NCBI RefSeq assembly: GCF_022605165.1
Contig: NC_063074.1
Span: 1,577,501-1,641,500 of the forward strand
Direction: 5' to 3'
Source of the DNA: Purpureocillium takamizusanense
Taxonomy: Eukaryota; Ascomycota; Sordariomycetes; Hypocreales; Ophiocordycipitaceae
Length of the DNA stretch: 64,000 nt
In this document: positions 1 through 11,180 of the stretch, in pieces
Layout of the letters: each line of letters opens with the position of its first letter
How positions within the stretch are numbered: position 1 is the first letter of the stretch
Position numbers and translations under genes: made by a program
The notes under the pieces: generated by a model
What the model was told of the DNA's origin: nothing
What the model saw: the letters and a program-made list of their open reading frames with translations, nothing else
Database searches by the model: none

Positions 1-261
1 TGGCATGGTTGGGAGGCGAAGAAAAAAGTAGACCCCCCAAAAACAAGGGTCACTTTAAATGAGAGCCGATAAATAAAATCTCCCTCCTCCCTCTTTCCCC
101 CCCCACCGCGATCTCCTACCGACCCTTTCTGCTTCCAGTCGCTTCAACCGACTGTCGCGGACCTTTTTCCTTTTTGCGTTGTTCACGGTGGTCGTCGCCG
201 CCGCCGCCGCCCGACCCTATTCTCTTGCAATCGGCCGCGCATCCGCAGCCTCCGCGCCAAG
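1..261 (+). promoter_or_regulatory. 5' flank and leader of ERG25
   Basis: There is no gene here. The stretch becomes strongly pyrimidine-rich from about position 80, as is common in fungal promoters and 5' leaders, and runs directly into the ERG25 start codon at 262. I see no specific operator that I could defend. Confidence 0.5.
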
Positions 262-1327
262 ATGGACATGGTGTGAGTACCGCTCTGGAAATCCCCCTTA
301 TCGTCATCCGACACGTCTTTAACGCGACGTCTCCCAGCAACGCGACCGCAAAGGCCATGGGCAACCAGACCCAGGACTACTTCTCCGTCCTCGAGGAGGT
401 CGGCAAGTACAATGTCCACCTCAACTACCTCGAGCGCCTCTGGGCCGTACGTCTTCCCACCGCCGCCCTCCGCCCCCCTCAACAGAATGTCTGAAAACAG
501 CAGTGGGCTAACTCGGCTGCGCGCAGGCTTGGTATCTCTTCATGCAAAACGACACGCTGGCGACGGGCATCATGAGCTTCGTCATGCACGAAATTGTCTA
601 CTTCGGCCGCTGCCTCCCCTTCATGATCATGGACAAGATCCCCTACTTCAACAAGTACAAGATTCAGCAGCAAAAGATGCCGACGCTCAAGGAGCAGTGG
701 GACTGCGCCGCCATCGTCCTCGTCAGTCACTTTACCGCCGAGCTGCCGCAGATTTGGTTTTTCCATCCCATCGCCACGTACTTTGGCATGGACTACGGCG
801 TGCCCTTCCCGACCTTGCTCAAGATGGCCATCCAGATCTCCATCCTCTTCGTCATGGAGGATACCTGGCACTACTGGTTCCACCGAGCGTTGCACTACGG
901 GCCGCTCTACAAGGCCATCCACAAGATGCACCACACCTACTCGGCGCCCTTTGGCCTGGCTGCCGAGTACGCCTCGCCAATTGAGACGATGCTCCTTGGC
1001 ATCGGCGTCGTCGGGTCCCCGATTATCCTGCTCTGCATCACCGGCGACCTCCACCTCATCACAATGTACACGTGGATCATCTTGCGTCTGTTCCAGGCCA
1101 TCGATGCCCATAGCGGCTACGATTTCCCCTGGAGCCTGCGCCACGTCTTGCCCGTCTGGGCCGGCGCCGACCACCACGACCTGCACCACGAGAAGTTCAT
1201 TGGCAACTACGCCTCGAGCTTCCGCTGGTGGGACTATTTCCTGGACACCGAGGCCGGTGCCGAGGCCCACAAGAAGCGTCGCGAGAGGAAGCTCAAGGCC
1301 ATCCGGGAGGCTAAGAAGCAGCAATGA
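262..1327 (+). CDS. ERG25: C-4 methylsterol monooxygenase (ERG25)
   Basis: Coding exons are 262-272, 338-446 and 527-1327, giving 306 residues, close to the 309 of yeast Erg25. The enzyme is a di-iron membrane oxidase of the endoplasmic reticulum that oxidises the C-4 methyl groups of sterol intermediates in ergosterol synthesis. The fatty-acid-hydroxylase histidine clusters are visible: His155 and His159 in HYWFH, His172/175/176 in HKMHH, and His256/257 with His260/261 in HHDLHH. Hydrophobic segments separate them as in the family. The first coding exon holds only 11 bases (MDMV); the start is fixed by a good GTGAGT donor and by the reading frame of exon 2. Introns are 65 and 80 bases. The C-terminus ends in a Lys/Arg-rich tail (AKKQQ) that could act as an ER-retention signal, which is an inference. 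Confidence 0.95.
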
Positions 1328-1862
1328 GCAAGCAGCGGGGAGACGACCCTTACAGGCGAAGAGCCCAAGGGTCACGGTGACAACCCGACAACGCGCACGG
1401 CCTCGGCCGACGGGGGGGCAAGCGCGTATCATCTGAGATGCAATAGACTAATGGTCAGTCACGACGATCATGCCAGGCTAGAGGGCAGTGCTGGCATTCA
1501 CATGGCGTTCGGGAAGTGCGAGCTGAGTATGGCATTTGGGCTCTTGTATATACATTGTGGCCGGTGCACACCTTGTGGCAGGCCCGGGGAAGGCTTAGAC
1601 GAATACTAATAATACCATCGCCGGCCGATCATTTTGAACCTTGTCATGTTGCCCCGTAAGTTGAAGGCCGCGCAGTCGGCCTACAGCAGTGAGCGATTGG
1701 ACCCTCTGTAGACGACGCGGCATCGTACTAGATCCGTCTTGCCCATGGACGCTCCACGCTCCATTCCTTATGCTGTGACAGTCTGATGCGCACCACCCAG
1801 AGTGCTTGATATCCTGGCACAGTACAGCGCACTCAAATCTTACATCCACCCTTCCAACGCCG
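1328..1862. other. Convergent 3' spacer, no gene
   Basis: This 535-base spacer lies between the ERG25 stop and the dehydratase stop on the opposite strand. It should hold both 3' UTRs. Short open frames here have no recognisable content. Confidence 0.6.
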
Positions 1863-2840
1863 TCACTTCTTCGGCGTGCAGCAGTCCGGCCCCGCCTCGC
1901 CGACGACGCGGTCCGCCACGTCCCGCACGGCGCAGCTCACGGGCTCGGGCGGCAGCTCGCCGAAGTCCTTGGCCAAGGCGTCGCATACGGCCGCCAGATC
2001 GACGTCCTTGCTCGAGAGGCCCTTCGGGTTGTGCGTAGTCCAGCGGATGTACGTGGTGTTGTAGACCTACGATAGCAATGTACCACGTCAGCCCAACGTG
2101 GTCAAGCCTCTGCGAGGTGCTCATTACATTGTTTGGGCGGCGTGTGTGGCTGTGACTTTACGTGCTTGAAAGGCAGGCAGGCGGGACAGGGGAGGAGGGA
2201 GTGAGGAAGTGGGAGAAAACGCACATTGGACCACTCTGGATGATGGTTCTTGAGCTTGCACTGCAGCGACACGGCCGTCATGAAATCCTTTTTTTAAAGC
2301 CCCGTCATCAGCATCGAGACCCTGTCAAAAGAGAGCAGTGATGGGTGTAATAAGGCATCGTCGGCAGGTCACATAGCCCAACGAGGCGCACGCACGCACG
2401 CACGCACGCACCCAGGTCTTGGCAAACGTCTTGAACTTGAAGCTCCGCTCGAGAGCCTCCCCGTCCTTGACGAGCGCCCAGCGTCCTTCACCACCAGGGG
2501 ACGACGGCGACGGCGACGGCCGCGCCAGAAGCGACGCGACGGCCGCCCGCGCGGACGCCTCGTCGGTGCCGGCAGAGAAGCGCGGGCTGGCGCTCGAGCT
2601 CGAATTCGGAGGATCCATGGCCGATGCGGTTGACACTGACTGCGATGATGGTGATAATGATGATGATGATGATGAGAAGCGAGCGGGGGGAAAGGGCGGC
2701 GGTTGTATCGTGATTGGACGTATCAGCTGAGGGGCACGTGTCAGTGAGCCGGCTATGGCCCGACGTGACATGACGGATGCCACGGCGGAGGAGAGGAAAC
2801 GAAGAGGAGTACGGCGGCGACGGCGTGCGCGTTGCAGCAC
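1863..2840 (-). CDS. Pterin-4a-carbinolamine dehydratase, probable organelle-targeted
   Basis: Exons on the minus strand are 2840-2412, 2287-2225 and 2066-1863, giving 231 residues from the first ATG. Alternative in-frame starts are at 2771 and 2618. The family dehydrates 4a-hydroxytetrahydropterins; homologues also act as DCoH-type co-factors. The signature is clear across the exon joins: TFAKTWDFMTAVSLQ, then the catalytic-type HHPEW motif followed by NVYN and TTHNPKGLSSKDVDLA. The family domain is about 100 residues and fills the C-terminal half. The N-terminal 75 residues are Arg/Ser-rich and almost free of acidic residues, which suggests a mitochondrial presequence. The acceptor of intron 1 lies after a run of A (minus strand), which is unusual, but only that junction keeps the conserved frame. 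Intron 1 (2288-2411) contains a GTGC tetranucleotide repeat. Confidence 0.87.
2389..2411. repeat. GCAC tetranucleotide microsatellite in an intron
   Basis: The unit GCAC (GTGC on the transcribed strand) repeats about six times next to the donor of intron 1 of the dehydratase gene. The donor GTGCGT is itself made of the repeat unit. Confidence 0.8.
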
Positions 2841-3744
2841 GGCCGCTCGGCGTCGATGAGAGATAGCACGTTAATTGCTTCGTACTTGGTCGAGTGTGTG
2901 TGAGAGAGAGAAAGAGAGAGAGAGAGAGACAGCTAGCGCCGGCCCCACAGTCAGTGGACCTGCCAGAATCCCCGGAGCCGGGCGGGCACGCAGCCCGTAC
3001 TAAGGTACTACCTTACTATTGTAGCACGCGCCCGGCTGCGGCGCCCGCGGCGGGTCGGCGTTCGGGGCAGGAACAAGCGGACTCGAACGTAACGTGCGTG
3101 CCTCGAGGATCCAACCCCGAGTGACCTCCTCCCTCCTTTCCATAACGGCTACGTCCGCCGCACGTGCGTCATGCAAATCTAAGCGAACCGTTGGTCCCCT
3201 CGGAAGACGACGACGACGACGACAGGTGTGAGAAACTAGACTAAATGGGGCTCTCGTTCAGCACAGAGTCAGTTCCAATGGCGGTGCATCACGCCCTTTG
3301 GCCCCCCTCCCTTTTCCTGCTCCCCCCATCCGGGCCCGTGACCAACAGTTCCATCGCACTTCCACGTCGTTGGTGGTGACTTGCTCTTCCACACCCTCAA
3401 ATTCACAGCCGCTCGACATCTATCTGCGTAATTGGACCGTTGAAGCCCCCGGATCGCCACCAACACCTGAAGGAAGTGTCCGTCGGCAACGGCACCCGCC
3501 CCGTCCTCATGATTCACGCTCATTTAAGCAGGGGAATGGAGGAAGAAGAGGTCTTCCCGCACATTCGCTGCAAACATTCAACCTTAAATTCCATCTGATA
3601 TTGACGACACTCGGTCGCGTCCCATCCTAGGCCACCCACCATACAGGCATTACATCCTCGCCCTCGTACCGAGCAAGTGCGTGGTGGTAGCCACCCGAGC
3701 AAACTTATTTAACCAGCTACCCTAGACGTCACCAGGGCGACAAT
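2841..3744. promoter_or_regulatory. Divergent intergenic region
   Basis: This 0.9 kb region lies between the divergently transcribed dehydratase and amidohydrolase genes, so it should carry both promoters. It contains a GA-rich microsatellite at about 2901-2930, one copy of CTTCGTA at 2878-2884, and a GAC repeat near 3209. No coding sequence is supported. Confidence 0.5.
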
Positions 3745-5094
3745 ATGCACGACTCTACCCGCCGCCAGCAGCTCCCTTCGTCGCATATTGACGTCCAAGT
3801 CCCCGTCGATAAGTCCGTCGTGACCCTCCTCAGGGCCGATACCCTTATCCCGGGTCGCGGGGAGCCAATTCGGGACGGCGCCATCGCTGTCCGGGGCAGC
3901 ACCATCGAGTGGGTGGGCTCGTTCCCGGAGCGCCCTACCGAGTATCATGACATGCAGCCGACTCATGTGTGCGTCCTCATGCCTGGACTCTGGGACTGCC
4001 ACACCCACTTCATGGGCGTCGACGTGGCCACCTCCATGTCTAACCTCATGAACTTTCTGCCCAACTACAGCGCCCTGATCGGCGCCATCACTGTCGACGA
4101 TCTGAGACGCACTCTCATGGCCGGATACACGTCGGTGCGCGAGCTCGAGGGGTACGCGGGCGACCTGTGGCCAGCAGTCAGAGACGGGCCGTTGGTCGGA
4201 CCCAACATCTACTCCTCGATTGCAGCGCTGTCCATCACCGGTGGCCACTGCGACGACCACCTGCAGCCCATCGCCACGATCAGGGACGCCATGGAACACG
4301 GCGGGGTGCCCCTTGGCGTCTGCGACGGCGTCGATGAATGCATAAAGACCGTTAGGAGAATGGTCCGGCGAGGAGCCCGTGTCATCAAGGTGTGCTCCAG
4401 CGGGGGCGTGCTCAGCCTCGACAATGACCCCGAGGATCGCCAATTCTCCGACGAAGAGCTCAAGGCCATGGTTGACGAGGCGGCGAGGAGCCGTCGTGCC
4501 GTCGCGGCCCATGCCATCGGCAAGGCAGGCATCATGGCTGCGCTCCGCGCTGGAGTCAAGTCCATCGAGCACGGCACGTATATCGATGAGGAGGTTGCCG
4601 ACCTCATGATCGAAAAGGACGCCATCTTTGTGCCGACCCAACACGTTGTCCGGACCCTCGCCACCGACTATATGGACCAGCTGCCGCCATCGATAAAGAG
4701 CAAGGTCCTCCGCCTCGACGTACAGTCTAGGGAAGCGTACAAGCTTAGCGTCAGAAAGGGTGTCAAGATAGCATTGGGAACGGACGTAATGAGCAGCGAC
4801 AAGTCGTCTAAGCTGTCGCATGGAAACAATGCTCACGAGCTGGTATACGCGGTCGAGGCCGGCATGACGCCACTCCAAGCCATTGAGTGCGCGACGGCCA
4901 ATGGCCCCGAAACACTCGGAGGGCTGGCGCCGCTGAGCGGCCAGCTCAAGGAGGGATACGACGCCGACATCATTGCCGTCAAAGCGAACCCGCTCGAGGA
5001 TATCAAGGTCCTGACCAACCCGGACAACGTTACACACGTGTGGAGAGCGGGATCGCCCTTCAAGAGTCTGCCGGCCTCCATACGGGAGGAGTAG
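3745..5094 (+). CDS. Amidohydrolase, ochratoxinase/imidazolonepropionase-like
   Basis: This is a single-exon gene of 449 residues. It belongs to the metal-dependent amidohydrolase superfamily (COG1228 type). The metal and catalytic residues can be placed: His86 and His88 in DCHTH, Lys215 in RVIKV (the usual carboxylated lysine), His256 in AAHAIG, His276 in EHGTY, and Asp347 in LGTD. An N-terminal beta segment (LLRADTLIPGRGEP) and a C-terminal one (GYDADIIAVKANPLEDI) form the small flanking domain typical of the family. From memory, the overall motif order closely resembles the fungal ochratoxin-hydrolysing amidase of Aspergillus and related Xaa-Pro-type amidohydrolases. The real substrate cannot be read from sequence; an amide or peptide bond is likely. 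No signal peptide is visible, so the protein is probably cytosolic. Confidence 0.88.
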   Translation: MHDSTRRQQLPSSHIDVQVPVDKSVVTLLRADTLIPGRGEPIRDGAIAVRGSTIEWVGSFPERPTEYHDMQPTHVCVLMPGLWDCHTHFMGVDVATSMSNLMNFLPNYSALIGAITVDDLRRTLMAGYTSVRELEGYAGDLWPAVRDGPLVGPNIYSSIAALSITGGHCDDHLQPIATIRDAMEHGGVPLGVCDGVDECIKTVRRMVRRGARVIKVCSSGGVLSLDNDPEDRQFSDEELKAMVDEAARSRRAVAAHAIGKAGIMAALRAGVKSIEHGTYIDEEVADLMIEKDAIFVPTQHVVRTLATDYMDQLPPSIKSKVLRLDVQSREAYKLSVRKGVKIALGTDVMSSDKSSKLSHGNNAHELVYAVEAGMTPLQAIECATANGPETLGGLAPLSGQLKEGYDADIIAVKANPLEDIKVLTNPDNVTHVWRAGSPFKSLPASIREE

Positions 5095-6908
5095 GTGTCT
5101 GAGGCCAGGGGCCTGCGCCTCAACACCGCGAAGCTAGTAGATGTTCATCAAAATATAGACAAGACTTGACCGCGGGTGACAGAGCTGCGAAACCACGCCG
5201 AGGCTCGTCTGGCGGTTGGAAACCCAAGCCCCTGCCCCTGCTGCAAGGGGAAGGCACTCAGACCACCCTTTCGAACTGGGGAATTTGCGAGAACACGTTT
5301 GTACGTATTGTTGGCGTGACGGGCGGCCAAAACGCAGGGCGGACCCTTGGACTGCCCGAGAGCCGTCAGGGAACTGTCCGCTTATGTTTCATGAGGTATA
5401 GCACCTCACCGGGGCATGTGGAGGCCGGAAACGCTTCGGAAGCGATGGCAATCTCGTTGTTGACCGACGTTGCCTCTGGTGCAGGGTCAGGGAAACGTGC
5501 CTGCAACAACAGCCCCTGTAGCTCCCGCCTCGCGTCGGGCCAATCGCATACATAATCCCGGAGTAATCATGCCCAGAGTCGGCAATGCCAACGTGGCAAT
5601 CGCCGCAAAGGCGGATACGCCCGCAGCTCCCGGTTCGTACTGAGAAGAAGATGGTTCGCAGCCGTCCTGGACGCCCCGGAGCCATATCTCGATGGCAGGC
5701 GGCGCTACTTGATGGCGCGGCCAGGCCACCCGACGACACAAGCTGCATTTCGGCCGTTCATGCCATTAGTATGTGTCCGCACCGCGTGATCAGCCCTGGA
5801 GATAACGGCGGCCAGCTCGTCCACCCCACGGCATATTGCGCAACTCTTGAACTCCTCGGGAACGTGGGCCTGGGCGAGAGCCGATTTCCCCATTTGGAAT
5901 CCAGTTGGTGTCGTCCCAGCACAGGGCCGCCCTCCCCCGCTCGGCGGCTGGGAGATTGCTGACAAACCCGACAGCGTGCATCTCGGCGTGACAGGGCGCG
6001 CGAGATTCCAGCCATCCTGATACGTTGGCGGTACTGCCATCGCAGCCGTCTGCCGTTGCTCTCGACGCGGCCGACGAGGGAGGAGGGCGCCCGGGGCTGG
6101 GCTGGGGGCGGGGAGTTGTTGACATGGTGGTGCGGCGAAGTGGCATTCCCATCCTCCATGGATGGCTGGGCCGAAATGCGGCCAGGCGGCGCGGCGCAGG
6201 GCATAATCGAGTAATAATGTTCGGACTTGTGACACCAAGGTGCCTGAGGCCCATTTACAAGTTCTTGGTGCGGTTATGCGGAACACGTACTTCGTAATCT
6301 AGGAAGATAGGAAGATACCTGCCACTGGTGCATGCCACGACTGAGGTAGTAGGTGTCTACCTGACGAGAAGTACTTTGTGCCTCGGGGCCCAACAAACGG
6401 CTCCAACTTTGACCAACGCGCAGCAGACCGTACCTTTGTACCTCCTAGGCACAAAGCACCTTGCATGAGAGTGTGCTCGCGCCGCCTGCCTGCCGTCTGC
6501 CCTCGACGACACAAGCCGAGGGAAGGCGCCGCCGGATGCCCAGATGCTCGTCGTCCAAGCGCCGCCGGCGTTTCCATTCAGGGATCGCACCTGCTCCGTC
6601 CGTCCTGGCTGCGGATGGGCAATTGCGACGGATGACGGGCACAAGGGCCGCCCTCGGCCCCTTCCCCCCCAGCTGCGCCATATTACATAATCGGGTTACC
6701 GGATGCACGCCAACAGAGCACGTCCCCACCCACACCCCAGCCCCACCCACGGACAGACGCAGAAGCAGCAATCGACAAGCACGGGGCGCTCCTACCACGG
6801 CGCTGTAGTGTCCTCCCCTCGCTCGCCCTCATTTTTCCCTTCACGTCAGCAGCGTCGATTCTTGCGTAGTCATCCCGCATCTCGAATGCTGAGTCAGAAT
6901 CCCCAGCA
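5095..6908. other. Gene-poor spacer upstream of kapC
   Basis: This is 1.8 kb without a supportable gene. Open frames of up to about 190 codons overlap one another in several phases and show no recognisable motif, as expected of GC-rich non-coding DNA. One TACTTCGTA motif is at 6288-6296. The right part is probably the kapC promoter and leader. Confidence 0.5.
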
Positions 6909-8277
6909 ATGCAGCAGACGACGGGCACCAGCAATCAAGGTCAGTCTCAACGATCACCTCGTCCCTGTCTTCTGCTTCCTCTTTGTCTTTTGGCCTGTGT
7001 GCAGTGGCGAGACGCTTGCAACGACCCATTGCCAGCTGCACTGCACGTTGGCGCGGCCGTGTTTCTGAGCTCTCGCCTTGAGAATCACCGTATACCCGTT
7101 TGCATCACCACCCGCCTGCCCTTACACCACACTGTCTTGTCATCTGGAGCGCACTTTGACCTGCCTGAGGGCCCTTCCGCTTGTCGCGGTAGAAAGAACA
7201 CGTCTGCGTCTGCGCTGCCACTGTTCCTGTTACCCTCCTCGCCTCACATTTGCCACGTATTCGCCGCTTGCGCCTCAATTACCCCCCCGGGAGCCTCTCA
7301 TCACCTGCTAACACGGTCGCGGTTGGATACCACCAGAGCAGCAATTGCGCGCGCAGCTCGAGCTCTTGCAAAACCACGACGCGGACTCGTCAAGCGCGCG
7401 CGACGCGAGAGCCGCTCCCTCCCACTCGCCGCCTGCGCGTGCCGCGAATGGATACGACGAGCTGGCTGCTGCCTCACACGACGCCGCTCGCGCCTTAGCC
7501 GTCAAGTCCGAGGCCGACTCGCACATTCACCCTGACCTTCGCGCGGCTCCCGGCCACGGCGCGCCCGCTCCAAACATGATGCCCATGCCCCCCCAGTCTG
7601 GGCACAGTCCAGCCACCTCTCCCGCCCCTCCTCAGAACGCCCCCATAGCCCCGGCGCCGTCCGTCACGTCTCCGGACCAAGGATCCTCTGCGGATGGTCG
7701 CAAAGCGAAGCGTGAGCTGTCGCAGTCTAAGCGCGCGGCGCAAAACCGAGCTGCCCAGGTGAGCAATTCTTACGTACCGGCTGTCGTAGCTACAGCTTCA
7801 CTCCTGGTTCCGGTTCATTGACAACGTCTCCCACAGCGCGCGTTCCGCCAGCGGAAAGAGGGTTACATTAAGAAGCTCGAACAGCAGGTACGGGATTACG
7901 GCGAGATGGAGCAGACGTACAAGGCCATGCAGACAGAAAACTACGCGCTTCGGGAGTATGTCATTCACCTGCAGTCGCGGTTGCTTGACATCCAGGGCGA
8001 GTTTCCTCAGCCTCCACCCAACGTCAACCTCTCCCAGCCTCCGGCTGCTCAGCCGCCACCCGCGGCCAGCGGACCGGAGCAGCCGCCTGGCGAACCCAAC
8101 AATAATCCCGCGGCCGGGACGCCGCTCGAGGCCGTCGCCCAGGCCGTCGCCGGGCTGCAGGAGCAGATGGACGAGGACCGACAGGCCTATGCCAACAGAG
8201 CCGAGGACGACACGCGCTCGGCCGAAGAGATCAACCGACAGTTGCAGCCCGAGGAAGGAGTCACCCGGGCAGAATAG
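6909..8277 (+). CDS. kapC: bZIP transcription factor KapC
   Basis: Exons are 6909-6939, 7337-7758 and 7837-8277, giving 297 residues. The basic region is split by the second intron: QSKRAAQNRAAQ at the end of exon 2 joins RAFRQRKEGYIKKLEQQV at the start of exon 3. A leucine-zipper heptad run and the LREYVIHLQSRLLDIQGEFPQ stretch follow. This combination is characteristic of the fungal KapC family of AP-1-like nuclear factors. A Pro/Ala-rich acidic tail closes the protein. The basic region and zipper are secure. The first exon is less so: ATG at 6909 joins over a 397-base intron to restore EQQLRAQLELL, which fits the family N-terminus, but another upstream exon is possible. Confidence 0.87.
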
Positions 8278-8706
8278 GACAAGATGCCCGGGCGCCTGAC
8301 CGCTGCGCGAGTTTCGTTTATGCGTTAGCGGCGTTTCTGGAAGGTGACGGCTCGTCTCGCAAGGACGATGCCTTGGGCGTTATGGCTTTGCCAAGTGTTT
8401 ACTGATGTATTGCGATAGGCGAGAGGGCTACGGGACGCGAAGTGTCGCGACGCTGTCGCACGGATACTGGCTATTTTGTAGCGTTCAACACGGATATTAT
8501 ATAGACGATGACCTGCTCTGGTGGTCAACGGTACGATGTTGTGTCAGATGAACTGGACATCCGTTTTTATTCAGTTTTGAGAATCCTCCATTTTGGCTTG
8601 GTGAGAATGACTAATAAACACCGCAATCAAGACTCCTTTTCGCAAATATAGAAATCACAAGCCCGTTCCTACCGACTCCCGGAGCTGTTGCTGAAGCATA
8701 CTCGGA
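8278..8706. other. Convergent 3' spacer, no gene
   Basis: This 429-base AT-richer spacer holds the 3' ends of kapC (plus strand) and ARP5 (minus strand). No coding content was recognised. Confidence 0.6.
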
Positions 8707-11180
8707 TCACGCATATGAGTTACCCATGTCGTGTTCCTAGGGCGGTGGTCAGTCTCTCAATGTCATACGAGGCAGGGCATACGCAAGCGTATAATAGGGT
8801 CAAGATAGGTGGGGGGGGGGGGGGGGGGGCGTTGTGTAGTAGCTCGCTCACCTTGATGTAGTCGGGCCCCTTTTCTTGGTACTCTTCGCGCGAGATGCGC
8901 GCCTCCCTCCAGGCGGGCGAGCCGGCCCACCCGGCGGCGCCCTTCCAGGCGTCGAGGCAGGCGTCGGCGGCCCTGCGGACGACGAGGGGCGCGTCGGCGG
9001 GGAGCAGGGCGCGCAGGCCGTCGCGCAGGCGGTCGTCAAAGTTGCGGAAAAGGGTGTTGCCGCCGGTGAGGAAGACGTCGCGGAGGAAGTCGTCGCGGGC
9101 GGCGGGCATGCCGGCGAGGCGCTGGTTGAGGACGTCGCCGGCGATCTCGACGATGCCAGCCTGGTCGACGCCCGCAATGGACGGGCGGAAGACGACCTCG
9201 GGGACGCGGATGCGCTCGACGTTGAGGTGGACCTGGCTGAGCTCGGCCTGCGACGCCGGGTTGAAGGGCCGCGGGCCGCGCGCAAAGGCGTGCAGCAGCG
9301 ACTTGGACCAGTCCGACTTGGCCTCCTCGGTCTGCTCATAGTCGAACTCGGGGTCGTACCTGAGCAGGTCCTGCTCGAGCTGCTTGAGGCTCGACGCGAG
9401 GTCCTCCTCCTCCTGCTCGTCGTCGCTGTTCTCGCCCACGGCGATCTGGCGGTACACGCCCCAGTCGTCGTCGTTGGCGCCAAAGTTGTCGTCGTCGCCG
9501 CCCCGCCGCCGCTTCTTGGTCGGGTTGTCCGACGCCAGGTTGGCGATGCTCTTCATGCGGATCTGCGACGCCAGCGACTTGCGGTTGCCCAGGTCTGCCT
9601 TGAGGCGGTCGCGCTCCTTGATCTTGGACAGCGTCTCGAGGCGCGCCTGTCGCTTCACGTCCAGCCAGCCCTCGAGGTCATTTTCCCGCCGCTCCCTGTC
9701 CAGCCGCGCGTCCTCCTCGGCGCGGGCCTTTTCGGCCTCCTTCTCCGCCTTGGCGCGCGCCCGGGCCTCGTGGTTCGACTTGAGCAGCCGCTGTTGTCGC
9801 TTCTGCTTGAGCTGTGCCTCGTCGAGCTGGTCGTCGGGAATCTCGAGGAGGCCAAAGTCTGGCGCCTCTTGCTCCTCCTCCGGGTCGCCGCCCACGTCCT
9901 TGGTCCGTGCCTTTTTGATGGACTTTTCCAGTTCCTTGATGATTTTGTCGAGCTGAGCCTCGTCTTTGATGTCGTGGCTGTCGAGCTGACGGCGCGTCTC
10001 CTTCTTGGTCTCGTCCACCAGCCGGCTCTGGAGGTTCTTGTAGTACTCAAGGTCCTGCTCCTTCTTCATCAACTTCTCCAGCCGCATCTTGGCGGCCTGC
10101 TCCTGAAGCCGCCGGCCGCTCTCCTTTTTGCGTTCTGCTATCCGAGCCAGCTCCTCTTCTGACTTTTGAATGATCACCTCCTCGGTGTAGGGGTACTGAA
10201 TCACGACATCGCGGTCCTCGAGACCCGTCCAGTCTAGGTAGCTCCTGATCTCGTTGTCGTAGTCTTTGGAGACGTAGCAGTGGTCCCGAATCATGTTCTC
10301 CGCCTGCGACACGTTCAGCTTGCCCGAAAAGGCTGGGTACTTGAGGCGGATCAGCTTGAGCAGATACTCGGCGCCGTGGTAGCCACCCCAATTTAACCGG
10401 ATGGCCTGCGCGAGCATCGCTTTGGAGTTGTAGACTGGTATGACATGGGTGGAGGTGTAGGACGAGGAGACCACCAGGCCCGTCTTGCCCTGGTTTTGAC
10501 GGTAGGAAAACAGCGAGTCGATGCCGTAGGCTAGCGACGGCGCGCCGTAGCACTCGAATACGATCTCGGTCATGGCTGCAGGGCACTGTCAGTAGATGCT
10601 TGTATGGAGCGTCTCGGCCGGGGCAGACATTTTCTAGAATAGGGCAGGTTGGCCACAGCCTCGGTCATGACGACGGGGACGTCGACTGCGCCGTCGGCGT
10701 TGTTCATGCCAAGCTTGAGGAAGACATAGTCGAGAACGTGCTCCATGACGTCCCAGTTGCTGACGATGCCGGTGCCGGCCTCGAAAGCGTTGCGGATGTG
10801 GCCGCGAGCCGTCGTGTCGGCGTAGCAGTCGTAGCCGGCGAACGAGAAGGTCTTTCCGAGCTTGCGGTCGCGGTATTTGGACATGATGGGGGGGATGCTG
10901 AAGCGCGGGGCCGACTCGAAAGACCAGCCAGCTCGCACGGCCGAGGAGCCTGTGACCGAGGCGTCAGATTGTGCCTGCGATTGGGAGTGAGTGTCTCATT
11001 ACCATTGTCAATAACGATGGCCGCCGTGTCCGGGTTCTCGAGGGCTCGCTTGCGCCCGTCGTCCTGCGGCTCGATGTACTTTTCGAATCGCGTCTCTTTA
11101 ACAGGAAAGATGTTGGCGGGCGGGTACGTCTTCGCCTCGGGCGGGCCGAGAGGCTTCTCGTCGACGGCAGAGGGCGCCAT
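8707..11180 (-). CDS. ARP5: Actin-related protein 5, INO80 complex
   Basis: Minus-strand exons are 11180-11003, 10949-10629, 10575-8852 and 8736-8707, giving 750 residues. Arp5 is a nuclear actin-fold subunit that works with Ies6 as a module of the INO80 chromatin remodeller, coupling ATP hydrolysis to nucleosome sliding. Visible landmarks are the actin phosphate-loop region IDNGSSAVRAGW, then MTEIVFECYGAPSLAYGIDS and GLVVSSSYTSTHVIP. A long charged, coiled-coil-like insertion follows, rich in Glu, Lys and Arg (about residues 300-520), as is typical of Arp5. The C-terminal actin fold contains FLTGGNTLF. The last exon encodes only nine residues (EHDMGNSYA), matching the usual Arp5 C-terminus. 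Introns are 53, 53 and 115 bases. The last one contains a 19-G run on the plus strand. Confidence 0.95.
8811..8829. repeat. Poly-G tract (19 bases) in ARP5 intron 3
   Basis: An uninterrupted run of 19 G (C on the ARP5 sense strand) lies inside the 115-base final intron of ARP5. Such runs are prone to length change and sequencing error; being intronic, it should not alter the protein. Confidence 0.9.

Noticed and set aside
3709..5037. 442-codon minus-strand frame opposite the amidohydrolase
   Set aside because: It is antisense to an intact, motif-complete enzyme gene; its composition is that of a complement frame.
8876..10162. 428-codon plus-strand frame opposite ARP5
   Set aside because: It is antisense to the long ARP5 exon. 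Its Leu/Val/Gly-rich composition mirrors the Glu/Lys-rich coding strand and no motif is present.
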